A stretch of 64,000 bases of DNA from Evansella sp. LMS18 (GTDB taxonomy: Bacteria; Bacillota; Bacilli; Bacillales; Salisediminibacteriaceae), in assembly GCF_024362785.1 (NCBI RefSeq), contig NZ_CP093301.1, positions 558,001-622,000 of the forward strand, given 5' to 3'. Below the pieces are notes generated by a model, which did no database searches, was not told the DNA's origin, and was given only the letters and a program-made list of their open reading frames with translations. A program made the position numbers and the translations under genes. Shown piece after piece: positions 1-8,115 of the stretch. Position 1 is the stretch's first letter, and each line of letters opens with the position of its first letter.

Positions 1-1569
1 GCAGTTCAGCAAAGCGGAATACTGACTAAAATGATAACGAAAGTAATTGGAACAGGAAAGTCTCCAAGATTTTCAATTTTGAAGATGATGCTTCCTGTCT
101 CTGGCATGTCGGCATTTTTAAATAATACACCAATCGTAGTTATGTTCACCCCGGTTATCCGGAACTGGTGCAAGGAGAGGAATATTTCCCCTTCCAAGTT
201 TTTGATTCCTCTCTCTTACGCAACCATTTTTGGAGGTACGATTACGCTGATCGGTACCTCCACCAATCTGATTGTCCACGGGCTGATGCTTGAGAACGGC
301 CTTAAAGGATACTCCATGTTCCAGCTGGCGGTGATTGGCGTGCCGGCAGCTTTGATAGGTGTCCTTTATATGTGTACGATAGGTTATAAACTGCTCCCTG
401 TAAGAACTTCCTCAGACGTATTATTTGAAAATACAAGAGAATATTTATCGGAATTAATTGTGGAAAAAAACTCATCTATTTCCGGAAAAACGATTGAAAA
501 AGCAGGGCTGCGGCATTTGAACGGCTTATACCTCATTGAAATTATCCGGAGTGATGGAGAACGAATAGCCCCTGTTACTTCCCATCATAAGATTAAAGAT
601 GGCGACAGGCTTATATTTACAGGGCTGATATCGACTATTGTGGAGCTTCAGAATATGCGCGGTGTCAGGGTCGATCCAGGCTCTACTATTCAGCTCGATG
701 ACCTGAAGAACGGAAACCAGGTTCTCCTCGAAGCAGTCGTCTCCCACCAGTCAGGTTTAATAAATAAAACAATCAGGCAAAACAGATTTCGCTCCCGCTA
801 CGGTGGCGGAGTCATCGCTGTGCACAGAAATGAAAAGCGAATTAACAATAAAGTTGGAGATATTTTCCTGGAACCGGGGGATACTCTGCTTGTTCTTGCA
901 GGAAAAGACTTCATAAAGCGCTGGTCCAGCTCAAAGGATTTTTACATTATTAATCCTGTGGATGGCCCTGAAGTAACCGATTCATTCAAAACGTCTGTTG
1001 CAGTGATTGTCCTTGCCGGAATGGTACTGCTTGCCGCCCTTGAAATAATGTCCATGTTAAAGGCAGCAACACTAGCAGTTCTTATTTTGTTTCTTACAAG
1101 AACCATTGGCCTTGATTCAGCAGGGAAATATATGCAGTTTAATGTGCTTCTGCTTATTGCCAGCTCTATTGGGATAGGGGCCGCAATGGAATCTTCCGGT
1201 ACAGCCTCTTTTATAGCAGGATATATCGTCTCTGCCACAGAAATATTCGGTGTAGTTGGCATTTTAATCCTTCTGTATTTAGTAACCAACCTCTTTACTG
1301 AAGTAATTACAAACAATGCTGCTGTAGTTATCATGTTTCCCATAGCCCTTGCTGCTGCATCAATAACAGGGGCAGATCCCCTTCCCTTTCTCGTAACTAT
1401 TACAATTGCAGCCTCCGCCAGCTTTTCCACTCCGATTGGGTACCAGACTAACCTTATCGTCTATGGCCCTGGAGGCTACAGGTTTACCGATTATATGAAA
1501 ACCGGAATCGCACTGAATATTATCTATCTGCTTGTAACAATTTTTATGTGTTATTTTTTATGGTTGTAA
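1..1569 (+). CDS. SLC13/DASS-type permease with RCK_C (TrkA-C) domains, 5' end outside window
   Basis: The reading frame is open to the first base of the window, so the N-terminus is missing; the first ATG at 31 is internal. The visible part has membrane segments with the transporter motif SAFLNNTPIVV, then a cytosolic insert with two TrkA-C (RCK_C) domains (roughly residues 145-210 and 230-300), then further membrane helices ending with a second pseudo-symmetric motif ending in NNAAVVIMFP. This is the SLC13 (divalent anion/Na+ symporter) architecture with regulatory ligand-binding domains, an inner-membrane protein. Substrate cannot be told from sequence; sulfate or dicarboxylates are usual for the family. 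It is convergent with clpX and followed by a degenerate repeat array. Confidence 0.85.
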   Translation, partial: AVQQSGILTKMITKVIGTGKSPRFSILKMMLPVSGMSAFLNNTPIVVMFTPVIRNWCKERNISPSKFLIPLSYATIFGGTITLIGTSTNLIVHGLMLENGLKGYSMFQLAVIGVPAALIGVLYMCTIGYKLLPVRTSSDVLFENTREYLSELIVEKNSSISGKTIEKAGLRHLNGLYLIEIIRSDGERIAPVTSHHKIKDGDRLIFTGLISTIVELQNMRGVRVDPGSTIQLDDLKNGNQVLLEAVVSHQSGLINKTIRQNRFRSRYGGGVIAVHRNEKRINNKVGDIFLEPGDTLLVLAGKDFIKRWSSSKDFYIINPVDGPEVTDSFKTSVAVIVLAGMVLLAALEIMSMLKAATLAVLILFLTRTIGLDSAGKYMQFNVLLLIASSIGIGAAMESSGTASFIAGYIVSATEIFGVVGILILLYLVTNLFTEVITNNAAVVIMFPIALAAASITGADPLPFLVTITIAASASFSTPIGYQTNLIVYGPGGYRFTDYMKTGIALNIIYLLVTIFMCYFLWL

Positions 1570-1632
1570 GTGTCTTTTTACATCTATATCAGGTTAATTA
1601 TTGCTTTAATTATCCTATTCATCCTTTCGGGA

Positions 1633-1820
1633 ATTCAGATGGGGCAATTCCTGCGCTCATAGGATGAATCGCACCCTATCAGGTATTCAGGTGATGCATT
1701 TACCAATCTCAATACATGAATCGGTCTCTTTCAGGTATTCATTTGAAATGCTTGATTCGCACTCTTTCATACATCCAGATGATGCAATCCCAGCGCTCAA
1801 GGGATGCAGCGCACTCACTA
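1633..1820. repeat. four degenerate tandem units of about 37-52 bp
   Basis: Between the permease stop and the clpX terminator four related units can be aligned, starting near 1633, 1681, 1733 and 1770. Shared pieces are ATTCAGATGATGCA, GCGCTCA, GGATGAATCGCAC and CTCTTTCAGGT. No coding function is apparent; open frames across it are short and lack ribosome-binding sites. Confidence 0.5.
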
Positions 1821-1824
1821 CAGA

Positions 1825-1855
1825 GAAAAAACCTCCGGCAAGCCGCCGGAGGTTT
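1825..1855 (-). terminator. rho-independent terminator of clpX
   Basis: An 11-bp perfect stem (AAACCTCCGGC with GCCGGAGGTTT, 5-nt loop) is followed on the minus strand by a T run. It lies 13 bp past the clpX stop. Confidence 0.9.
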
Positions 1856-1867
1856 CTGTTTTACTGT

Positions 1868-3136
1868 TTATGCACTTTCTCTGTCTGTGATAACTTCGCC
1901 ATCTTTTGACTCAAGAATTGGCTTCTTGCCTTTGCTGACCGCTTCATCCGTGATAATACATTTTGCAATGTCTTCTCTGGATGGCAGGTCATACATAACG
2001 TCCAGCATAATGGATTCAATGATGGATCGCAGTCCACGTGCACCAGTTTTTCGCTCAATAGCCTGTTTCGCCACTTCGCGGAGTGCTTCCTCCGTGAATT
2101 CAAGTTCTACATCATCAAGTTCAAGAAGCTTCACATATTGTTTTACAAGCGCATTTTTTGGCTTTGTAAGGATTTCAATAAGCGCCTCTTCATCAAGTGG
2201 CTGCAGGCTTGAAATTACTGGAAGACGGCCGATAAACTCCGGAATCAGTCCGTAACGCAGCAGGTCTTCCGGAAGTATTTTTGCAAGGTACTGGCCTTCT
2301 TTCAGGTCTTCCTGTGTTGTTTCTGACCCAAAACCAATAACTTTTTTACCAAGACGGCGTTTAATGATCTGCTCGATTCCATCAAAAGCACCGCCAACGA
2401 TAAACAGAACATTAGTAGTATCGATCTGGATAAATTCCTGGTGCGGATGCTTCCGTCCACCCTGAGGAGGCACACTTGCGGTAGTTCCTTCAAGGATTTT
2501 CAGAAGGGCCTGCTGCACACCTTCCCCGGATACGTCACGGGTAATAGAAGGATTTTCTGATTTACGGGCAACTTTATCAATTTCATCAATATAAATGATA
2601 CCGCGCTCTGCTTTTTCCACATCGTAATCCGCTGCCTGGATAAGCTTGAGGAGGATATTTTCCACGTCTTCCCCTACGTATCCCGCTTCAGTCAGTGAAG
2701 TAGCGTCAGCAATTGCGAACGGTACATTCAGAATGCGGGCAAGCGTCTGAGCGAGAAGTGTTTTACCGCTTCCTGTCGGTCCGATAAGGCAGATATTACT
2801 TTTCGCAAGCTCAACCTCATCATTTTTCTGTGAGGAATTCACCCGCTTATAGTGGTTATAAACAGCCACAGATAAAGTTTTCTTCGCCTGGTCCTGGCCG
2901 ATAACATAATCGTTCAGGATCTCACGGATTTCCTGTGGTTTTGGAATATCTTCCATCTCAACTTCTTCTTCAGTACCCAGCTCTTCTTCCACAATCTCAG
3001 TGCAGAGCTCGATACATTCGTCACATATATATACGCCTGGTCCGGCAACTAATTTCCTGACCTGATCCTGTGTTTTACCGCAAAAAGAACATTTAAGCTG
3101 TCCTTTTTCCTCGTTGAATTTAAACATTCTGTTCAC
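1868..3136 (-). CDS. clpX: ATP-dependent Clp protease ATP-binding subunit ClpX
   Basis: ClpX is the cytosolic AAA+ unfoldase that feeds substrates to the ClpP peptidase. The 422-residue length is normal. The N-terminal zinc-binding domain has four cysteines (C16, C19, C38, C41). The Walker A motif GPTGSGKT is near residue 118, Walker B is IIYIDEID, the pore loop is GYVG, and the IGF-type ClpP-docking loop (VIGFGS) is present. The start ATG is preceded by AAGGGGTG. It lies downstream of tig as in B. subtilis, but a 500-bp gap holding a family L repeat and a tig terminator separates them, so it probably has its own promoter. Confidence 0.98.
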   Translation of the reverse strand: MNRMFKFNEEKGQLKCSFCGKTQDQVRKLVAGPGVYICDECIELCTEIVEEELGTEEEVEMEDIPKPQEIREILNDYVIGQDQAKKTLSVAVYNHYKRVNSSQKNDEVELAKSNICLIGPTGSGKTLLAQTLARILNVPFAIADATSLTEAGYVGEDVENILLKLIQAADYDVEKAERGIIYIDEIDKVARKSENPSITRDVSGEGVQQALLKILEGTTASVPPQGGRKHPHQEFIQIDTTNVLFIVGGAFDGIEQIIKRRLGKKVIGFGSETTQEDLKEGQYLAKILPEDLLRYGLIPEFIGRLPVISSLQPLDEEALIEILTKPKNALVKQYVKLLELDDVELEFTEEALREVAKQAIERKTGARGLRSIIESIMLDVMYDLPSREDIAKCIITDEAVSKGKKPILESKDGEVITDRESA

Positions 3137-3639
3137 CCCTTATACGAAATTGAGAACGCAACATCAAATATATTTATTAAATACTCCTGATTATATAGGT
3201 ACTGTTATATGTTTACATTGTACGTTGCTGTCCTGTTTTTTAATCAGCTGTATACCATGTTTTTCAGGAAGCTGATAATTATTTTTGAAAAAAGTCCGGC
3301 TGGCAAAATCAGTTTTATAATTAAATCATAGTTATTTTACTGAAATAAGACCTGGAAGGACCTCCTTTACCTGCTTATAAAAATTGTATCATATTTGTTC
3401 TTTATTCTATAACAGAAACACTTATGATAAGTTAACGCTCAGCCACGTCCCGTTAAAATGGTTTCATCAGAGTATACCACAAAAGGAGACATGTCAAACA
3501 GTACGAGACTTTTTATGTATTTTCTGATTCGCACAGCTTTATGGACAAGTTTCTTATTTACTAACTTTACCACATTGAGTTAGGAAATACCTTTTTTATT
3601 GATAAAGAAATTTCTTCAAAATTCGTTATTCTTTTCTAT
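3137..3639. other. AT-rich gap upstream of clpX, nothing recognised
   Basis: About 500 bp without a credible gene, RNA or strong hairpin. It must hold the clpX promoter, but I could not choose a convincing -35/-10 pair. Confidence 0.4.
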
Positions 3640-4044
3640 ATGAATCAATTTCATAATTCAAGATTTTCAACTATAATACGAACATTATCTTAAAAGGTTA
3701 CTTTGTTGTTCGATTTACGCTTCAGACGGACGCGTTCTGCGGGCTCGGCTTCAACTAATTTTTGACGGATGAACGCCGTCAAAAATGGATTTTCAGCTTT
3801 TCATGCTTTTCCCGCCAGAACGAGCATCTTCTTCACCGCAAATGTGCCGAGTTGTCTCGACGGATACTCTACGGAGCTAAGCTGGCAAAACTCTTTTTGC
3901 GACGAGTAACCGCAGGAGCAGGTCTCTTTTTTGCGACGAGTAACCGCAGGAGCAGAGGAAGAGACAGTCACCGCCGTCTTACGCTGCAATCGAAAAGAAA
4001 CAATCGTCTTTTTTATACAAAGTCTATATATGAAATACATTCAA
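3640..4044 (+). repeat. family L repeat, copy A (about 405 bp), with nested family S module
   Basis: The ends are imperfect inverted repeats (TGAATCAATTTCATA at the left; TGAATGTATTTCATA read inward from the right), and similarity continues inward for about 80 bp through a CGAAC...GTTACTTT...TTCGATT...ACG block. Copies B (34194-34530) and C (62231-62487, opposite orientation) align along their length. Compared with C, copy A carries an extra block from 3820 to 3966, which is the family S module. There is no transposase, so it resembles a MITE or other non-autonomous element. Open frames across it are by-products. Confidence 0.8.
3820..3966 (+). repeat. family S module nested in L copy A, enlarged by an internal duplication
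   Basis: It begins ACGAGC, contains the core CGAGTTGTCTCGACGGAT and ends GCAGAGGAAGAGACA, like the S modules elsewhere. L copy C has no S here (empty site CCAGAGTCGCCG), which fixes both borders. This copy is longer than the usual 80 bp because a 31-33 bp segment ending GACGAGTAACCGCAGGAGCA is tandemly duplicated (about 3892-3922 and 3925-3955). Confidence 0.75.
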
Positions 4045-4047
4045 ATA

Positions 4048-4081
4048 TGTAAAAGCAAGGCATGAATATTCATGCCTTGCT
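4048..4081 (-). terminator. rho-independent terminator of tig
   Basis: A 28-bp perfect palindrome, AGCAAGGCATGAAT and its complement, is followed on the minus strand by TTTT. It lies just past the tig stop and abuts the right end of L copy A. Confidence 0.85.
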
Positions 4082-4095
4082 CATATTACTCTGTA

Positions 4096-5391
4096 TTATT
4101 CAGCAGTTTTACTGTTTTCCACAAGGAAATCGATTGCTTTACGGACTTTCAGATCACCTTTAAGTGTGTCTGCTCCGCCCTGCATAGCAAGGATTTGCTT
4201 GATTTCATCTGCAGAACGCTGATACATTTCAGCCATTTTTTCAATTTCCTGATCAACTTCTTCATCAGACACTTCAAGGTTCTCAGCTTCAGAGATAGCT
4301 TCCAGAGTCAGGTTCATGCGAACACGCTTTTCTGCATCATCATGGAACTGAGCTTTCATTCCTTCTGCATCTGTCTGAGCAAACTGGTAATACATATCAA
4401 GAGTCATGCCCTGTGCCTGAAGGCGCTGTTCAAACTCCTGAAGCATGCGGTCAGCTTCAGTGTTTACCATTGCTTCAGGGATTTCCACAGAAGCATTTTC
4501 AGCTGCTTTCTCCACTAATGCATCACGCTTCTCAGCATCAGCCTGCTGCTCTTTAGAAGTTTGAAGCTTTTCACGGAGATCTTTCTTGAGCTCGTCAAGA
4601 GTCTCCACTTCTTCGTTAACATCTTTTGCGAATTCGTCATCCAGTTCAGGAAGCTCTTTGCGCTTAATGTCGTGGACTTTCACTTTGAACATTGCAGGCT
4701 TTCCTGCAAGCTCTTCAGAATGATACTCTTCAGGGAATTCAACATTAACTTCTGTTTCTTCTCCTGTTTTTGCTCCTACAAGCTGCTCTTCAAAGCCTGG
4801 AATGAACTGGCCTGAACCAATTTCAAGAGAATAATTCTCTGCCTGGCCGCCTTCAAAAGCTTCTCCGTCAACGAAACCTTCGAAATCCATAACTACTGTG
4901 TCGCCGTTTTGAACTTCGCCCTCTTCTACAGCAACGAGTTCTGCATGACGCTCCTGAAGCTGCTTAAGTTCTTCTTCTACATCCTCATCTGATACAGTAA
5001 CGTCCTGCTGATCTACTTCAAGGCCTTTATATTCGCCAAGTTCAACTTCAGGCTTCACTGTTACAGTAGCTTTGAAAATAAGGTTTTCGCCTTTTTCCAT
5101 TTGCTCAATATCAATGTCCGGACGATCCACAGGCTCGATTCCAGCTTCGTCGATAGCCTCTGCGTATGCCTGAGGCAGGATGATATCAAGTGCATCCTGG
5201 TATAGGGACTCTACTCCAAAACGCTGTTCGAACATTTTACGAGGTACCTTCCCTTTACGGAAACCAGGTACATTCACCTTTTGTACTACCTTTTTGAAAG
5301 CTTCATCTAATGCTGTATCCACTCGTGCACTGTCTACTTCGACAGTAAGTACGCCGGAATTACCTTCTAATTTTTCCCATTTAGCTGTCAT
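4096..5391 (-). CDS. tig: trigger factor (ribosome-associated chaperone, peptidyl-prolyl isomerase)
   Basis: Trigger factor binds the ribosome exit tunnel and shields nascent chains. The 431-residue length is typical. The N-terminal domain has the ribosome-docking signature GFRKGKVPR near residue 43, a FKBP-type isomerase domain spans about 160-245 ([20 protein letters not shown]), and a long helical C-terminal chaperone domain follows. The start has GGAGGG upstream. It is followed by its own terminator and preceded by the TPR gene, the same order as ysoA-tig-clpX in B. subtilis. Confidence 0.97.
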   Translation of the reverse strand: MTAKWEKLEGNSGVLTVEVDSARVDTALDEAFKKVVQKVNVPGFRKGKVPRKMFEQRFGVESLYQDALDIILPQAYAEAIDEAGIEPVDRPDIDIEQMEKGENLIFKATVTVKPEVELGEYKGLEVDQQDVTVSDEDVEEELKQLQERHAELVAVEEGEVQNGDTVVMDFEGFVDGEAFEGGQAENYSLEIGSGQFIPGFEEQLVGAKTGEETEVNVEFPEEYHSEELAGKPAMFKVKVHDIKRKELPELDDEFAKDVNEEVETLDELKKDLREKLQTSKEQQADAEKRDALVEKAAENASVEIPEAMVNTEADRMLQEFEQRLQAQGMTLDMYYQFAQTDAEGMKAQFHDDAEKRVRMNLTLEAISEAENLEVSDEEVDQEIEKMAEMYQRSADEIKQILAMQGGADTLKGDLKVRKAIDFLVENSKTAE

Positions 5392-5517
5392 GTATCTTTC
5401 CCTCCAACATCAAAAAAATAAGTCTTTTTCGCTTCTGTTTTTTACAGCCCTTCCATTATAACACACGATACTTTCATTTCAATGTAGAAAGTATCGAATG
5501 TTTGAAAGATATGTAGT

Positions 5518-6564
5518 TTACTGCTTTGTTTTGAAAAGATGTGCTTCGATTTTCCTCATATGTATTACTGCGTTATTAACTTCCTCTGTTTGCGCCCTGT
5601 ATCTCTGTGAGATCTGTTTTACTCTGTTTTTTTCATTATCCATCAGCGACAGGCCAAGCACATGAAGCGCCGCTGCCCAGACACGGGTATCCAGAGGTAC
5701 CGGAGACTTGGGATACAAAGCAAATAAAAAGTGCCACCATACCTGCTGCACCATTTCAAAGAGGGATGGACTTTCCTGGCCTAGTTCCTTTTCCAGTTCG
5801 TTTATTACTTGCGTACCGAATTTTTCGTGGAATACATCTTCCAGGTCTTCAATTTTCACTTCATATGTATTGCCAAACTTATGTACTTCAAAGGTTCCTT
5901 TTACGTCCAGTTCCTTTAACGTCTGCAGCAGATAACTTTTAATGACAGGGTTTTTATCTCTTTCTTTCAGGAAAGTCCGATAAGCATTCTGAACCTCTTT
6001 TGTGTTAAGCTGACTGAGCTTTTGAATAGCTCCCCACTGCTGATCTGTTTCTCCTTTTTCAAGAAGGTCGATCCATTCCTTTGTTGTACTCAGCCCTTCA
6101 ATACTTTCTTCATCAATCTCATCCTCAAAGTCGGCAATTTCCGGTGAAGTCATCTGCCGGGCAAATTCCAGCAGCTGATAAAACGATTCCGCCATGTCGG
6201 CCGGAAGCCTTTCCTCCGATATAACAGATTCCAGGATTGTTTCCACTTCCTGATAGTCTCCAAGCTGTACGAGCAGGGACACGTATACCTGAAGAACTTC
6301 ATAGTAGTTTCCAATGCCTTCCCGCAGCATTGATTCGCAATGACTCTTCGCTTCATTCAGTCTGTTCAGCTCTATGTTAGTAATCACAAGGCCATAGCGT
6401 GCCTGAGGGTGAGACGGCTCAAGTTCCGCAGATTGCTGAAAGTACCGCAAGGCGTCATAATACTTTTTCTCTTTTAAAGAGGACATGCCCTTTTCCACCA
6501 GCTTGGCTACAAGCCCTGGAAAGAGTATAACATTATCCTCTTGTCCATCTCCTTGCTTCCCCAT
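5518..6564 (-). CDS. tetratricopeptide-repeat protein (YsoA-like)
   Basis: A 348-residue soluble protein. The first 120 residues hold TPR-like helical pairs (for example KKYYDALRYFQQSAELEPSH), which mediate protein-protein contacts; the rest is helical and less distinctive. The position directly upstream of tig matches ysoA of B. subtilis. The start is preceded by AAGGTGG. No catalytic motif is seen and the function is unknown; the location suggests only a possible link with protein quality control. Confidence 0.8.
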   Translation of the reverse strand: MGKQGDGQEDNVILFPGLVAKLVEKGMSSLKEKKYYDALRYFQQSAELEPSHPQARYGLVITNIELNRLNEAKSHCESMLREGIGNYYEVLQVYVSLLVQLGDYQEVETILESVISEERLPADMAESFYQLLEFARQMTSPEIADFEDEIDEESIEGLSTTKEWIDLLEKGETDQQWGAIQKLSQLNTKEVQNAYRTFLKERDKNPVIKSYLLQTLKELDVKGTFEVHKFGNTYEVKIEDLEDVFHEKFGTQVINELEKELGQESPSLFEMVQQVWWHFLFALYPKSPVPLDTRVWAAALHVLGLSLMDNEKNRVKQISQRYRAQTEEVNNAVIHMRKIEAHLFKTKQ

Positions 6565-6814
6565 ATTGAGCGACCACCTTTACTAAACAATATACTCTTC
6601 CTATCAGTGTACCAATACCACCTTTGAAAAACAAATAGTATAAAACTAACGTGAATATATTTTTTATAAGTTACTATATACCCTATTACTGAATTTATTA
6701 AATGTATTTTATGGAATTTTGTATATTACGAAAAGTTTTGCGGATGTATGGTGAAAACTGGGAGGTGTTCATCATGCTGAGATTTACTGCTTTCAATACC
6801 AAAATTTAAAAGAA

Positions 6815-6840
6815 GGCAAAAAGAAACCTTCCTTTTTGCC
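6815..6840 (-). terminator. hairpin downstream of the 45-residue gene
   Basis: A 9-bp stem (GGCAAAAAG / CTTTTTGCC) ends 20 bp past the stop of the small gene at 6860 and is followed on the minus strand by a T-rich but interrupted tract, so termination may be weak. Confidence 0.6.
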
Positions 6841-6859
6841 CCCGGTTATCATTTTCATT

Positions 6860-6997
6860 TTACTCTGATGGCCTGTTTGGTCCTTCCAGTTTCTTATCGC
6901 CATACCCCGGAGCCTTTTCTTCTTCGTGCCTTTTCTTCTGATTCCCGCCTCGCTGCATAGCTTTATTTTGTGTGTTTTTGTTGTGCATATCGCTCAT
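6860..6997 (-). CDS. small hydrophilic protein, 45 residues
   Basis: A 45-codon frame starts with MSDMHNKNTQNKAM and ends KLEGPNRPSE. It has a strong ribosome-binding site (AAGGAGG, 7 bp before the ATG) and a hairpin terminator after it. The product is rich in K, N, E, Q and G and has no hydrophobic segment, a composition reminiscent of minor small acid-soluble spore proteins, but I do not recognise the family with certainty. It lies between the TPR gene and the tRNA-associated endonuclease, on the same strand as both. Confidence 0.65.
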   Translation of the reverse strand: MSDMHNKNTQNKAMQRGGNQKKRHEEEKAPGYGDKKLEGPNRPSE

Positions 6998-7117
6998 TAT
7001 TAAGCCTCCTTATTTCATTAACCCTTTCTGTCCTTAATATTAGTTAATATTATGTTTTTATGTACTTAAATTAGAGAAGGAGCAAAGAAATTAATTATTT
7101 ATTAATGAGCGCATAAC

Positions 7118-7531
7118 TCACGGAAGGTTTCGGTAATCTGAAGCCATATGAATATTTTCTTTCTGACTATTTTTAGGTAGGTTTATTCTTAGAGTTAATG
7201 AATTATTATACTTTTTTGGGTTGAAGTAATAACATTCATCTGTCTGAGGACAATAAACACAGTATACATCTACATGGTCTTTGTTTACTGGTTTGTTAAT
7301 GTTTCCCGAACTATTTATATATGAAGAACGGAATCTTATCTCAATATTACCTCTAGCGTTTACCTCTCTGTATTTAACCTGAACTCTTTTAAAAGAAAAA
7401 TCCTTATATGTCACAATATCAAAAGGAGCATGTTCGGTTTGAGGAGTTAAAATCATATATCCTTTTTGATATAAATCCACTTGTGCCTTCAATACGCCTA
7501 AATCACCTTTATTTTTAGTTTGATGATACAT
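7118..7531 (-). CDS. free-standing PD-(D/E)XK homing-type endonuclease (PDDEXK_5 / I-Ssp6803I-like)
   Basis: The protein (137 residues) matches the group I intron-associated PD-(D/E)XK nuclease family. It has the N-terminal KNKGDLGVLKAQVDL segment, the catalytic FDIV...VQVKY core (Asp, then Gln-x-Lys), and the family's C-terminal DVYCVYCPQTDECYYFNP block with LRI...P...Q...I at the end. Known relatives such as I-Ssp6803I cut intron-less tRNA genes. Here the gene is outside the intron, about 165 bp past the 3' end of an intron-bearing tRNA-Arg gene on the same strand. I chose the ATG at 7531 (GAGGTG 7-8 bp upstream) over an in-frame GTG at 7546. The gene is more AT-rich than its neighbours. 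Its promoter region carries a LexA-like palindrome. Confidence 0.88.
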   Translation of the reverse strand: MYHQTKNKGDLGVLKAQVDLYQKGYMILTPQTEHAPFDIVTYKDFSFKRVQVKYREVNARGNIEIRFRSSYINSSGNINKPVNKDHVDVYCVYCPQTDECYYFNPKKYNNSLTLRINLPKNSQKENIHMASDYRNLP

Positions 7532-7581
7532 TGCAGCACACCTCACCCTTATAAAATTTTATGTTATATAGCACAAACATA

Positions 7582-7597
7582 AAGAACACCTGTTCTT
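7582..7597. promoter_or_regulatory. LexA-like palindrome in the endonuclease promoter
   Basis: AAGAACACCTGTTCTT is a perfect 6+6 inverted repeat whose core GAAC-N4-GTTC fits the Firmicute SOS box. It lies 51 bp upstream of the start codon, and a possible extended -10 (TGCTATATA on the minus strand) follows it, so a bound repressor would cover the -35 region. LexA control is inferred. Confidence 0.5.
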
Positions 7598-7649
7598 ATT
7601 ATATTGCAAAGGAAAACATTCTGGCTAGCACAAGCTACTATGAGATGAA

Positions 7650-7683
7650 TAAAAAAACCTATTACAATATTTTGTAATAGGTT
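7650..7683 (-). terminator. terminator of the tRNA operon
   Basis: A 12-bp perfect stem (AACCTATTACAA / TTGTAATAGGTT, 4-nt loop) is followed by seven Ts on the minus strand. It begins 12 bp past the CCA end of tRNA-Arg and separates that gene from the endonuclease. Confidence 0.88.
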
Positions 7684-7694
7684 GCTTTTATGTA

Positions 7695-8066
7695 TGGCGT
7701 CCCAGGAGAGATTCGAACTCCCGACCGACGGCTTAGCTTACCACTATGGCTTTCGCCACCAACAAACATTGTTTGTGGTCTGGACTATATCTTCACCATT
7801 TCAGGTGCGACACGTATAGTCTCTACGGATCCTCACGATAACCATATGATTATCCTTTAGTGTTTCTACCCTCAAGTATAGTACTTGATCCTTTGAAACA
7901 CCTTGTTCTCCACGAAGGAGAGCGTAAGTTTCCTCGGTATTACCATCAGCGTTATCTGTTAAGGCTTCACCGATATAGTGTCGTCCACTCTGCAAGTTTC
8001 TGTTTCCCTGCAGAGGCTCCTAGTTTTCTTGAAGGCCGTTGCTCTATCCAGCTGAGCTACTGGGAC
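7695..8066 (-). tRNA. tRNA-Arg (anticodon UCU) interrupted by a group I intron
   Basis: The 5' exon (8066-8032, 35 nt) runs from acceptor GTCCCAG through the D arm to U34. The 3' exon (7736-7695) supplies C35, U36, the rest of the anticodon arm, the T arm (GTTCGAATC), acceptor CTGGGAC, discriminator G and an encoded CCA. Joining them gives stem ACGGC/GCCGT with loop CTTCTAA, a normal tRNA-Arg(UCU). The gene cannot work unless the 295-nt insert at 7737-8031 is removed. It is the last gene of a tRNA-Gly/tRNA-Arg transcript. Confidence 0.93.
7737..8031 (-). ncRNA. group I self-splicing intron in the anticodon of tRNA-Arg
   Basis: The 5' exon ends in U and the intron ends in G, both group I rules. 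Elements I can pair on the minus strand are: a candidate guide GGAGCC for the exon end GGCCUU (P1, with U-G at the splice site and one C-A mismatch); P2 CUCUGCA/UGCAGAG; P3 CGACAC/GUGUCG; a long peripheral hairpin GUGUUUC...GAAACAC; P7 from GACUAU with AUAGUC inside GAAGAUAUAGUCC; P8 ACC...GGU; and a terminal GGCGAAAGCC hairpin like that of the cyanobacterial tRNA-Leu intron. It is small and encodes no endonuclease. Subgroup IC3 is likely by analogy with other bacterial tRNA introns. The split is between anticodon bases 34 and 35. Confidence 0.92.
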
Positions 8067-8115
8067 ATTGTACAATAATGATATTTAGTTGTTTGATCTG
8101 AAAACAGATCCTATC

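Noticed and set aside
3762-4052. Open frames on both strands across family L copy A (and 34109-34600 across copy B).
   Set aside because: They run through repeat DNA, lack ribosome-binding sites, and the translations are not conserved between copies A, B and C.
6775-6810. An 11-codon plus-strand frame (MLRFTAFNTKI) with an excellent GGGAGGTG ribosome-binding site.
   Set aside because: Too short to judge from one genome; it runs into the terminator of the opposite gene. Worth a look only if ribosome profiling is available.
7801-7995. A 64-codon open frame inside the tRNA-Arg intron.
   Set aside because: It crosses conserved intron core pairings and resembles no endonuclease; the nuclease gene is outside the intron.
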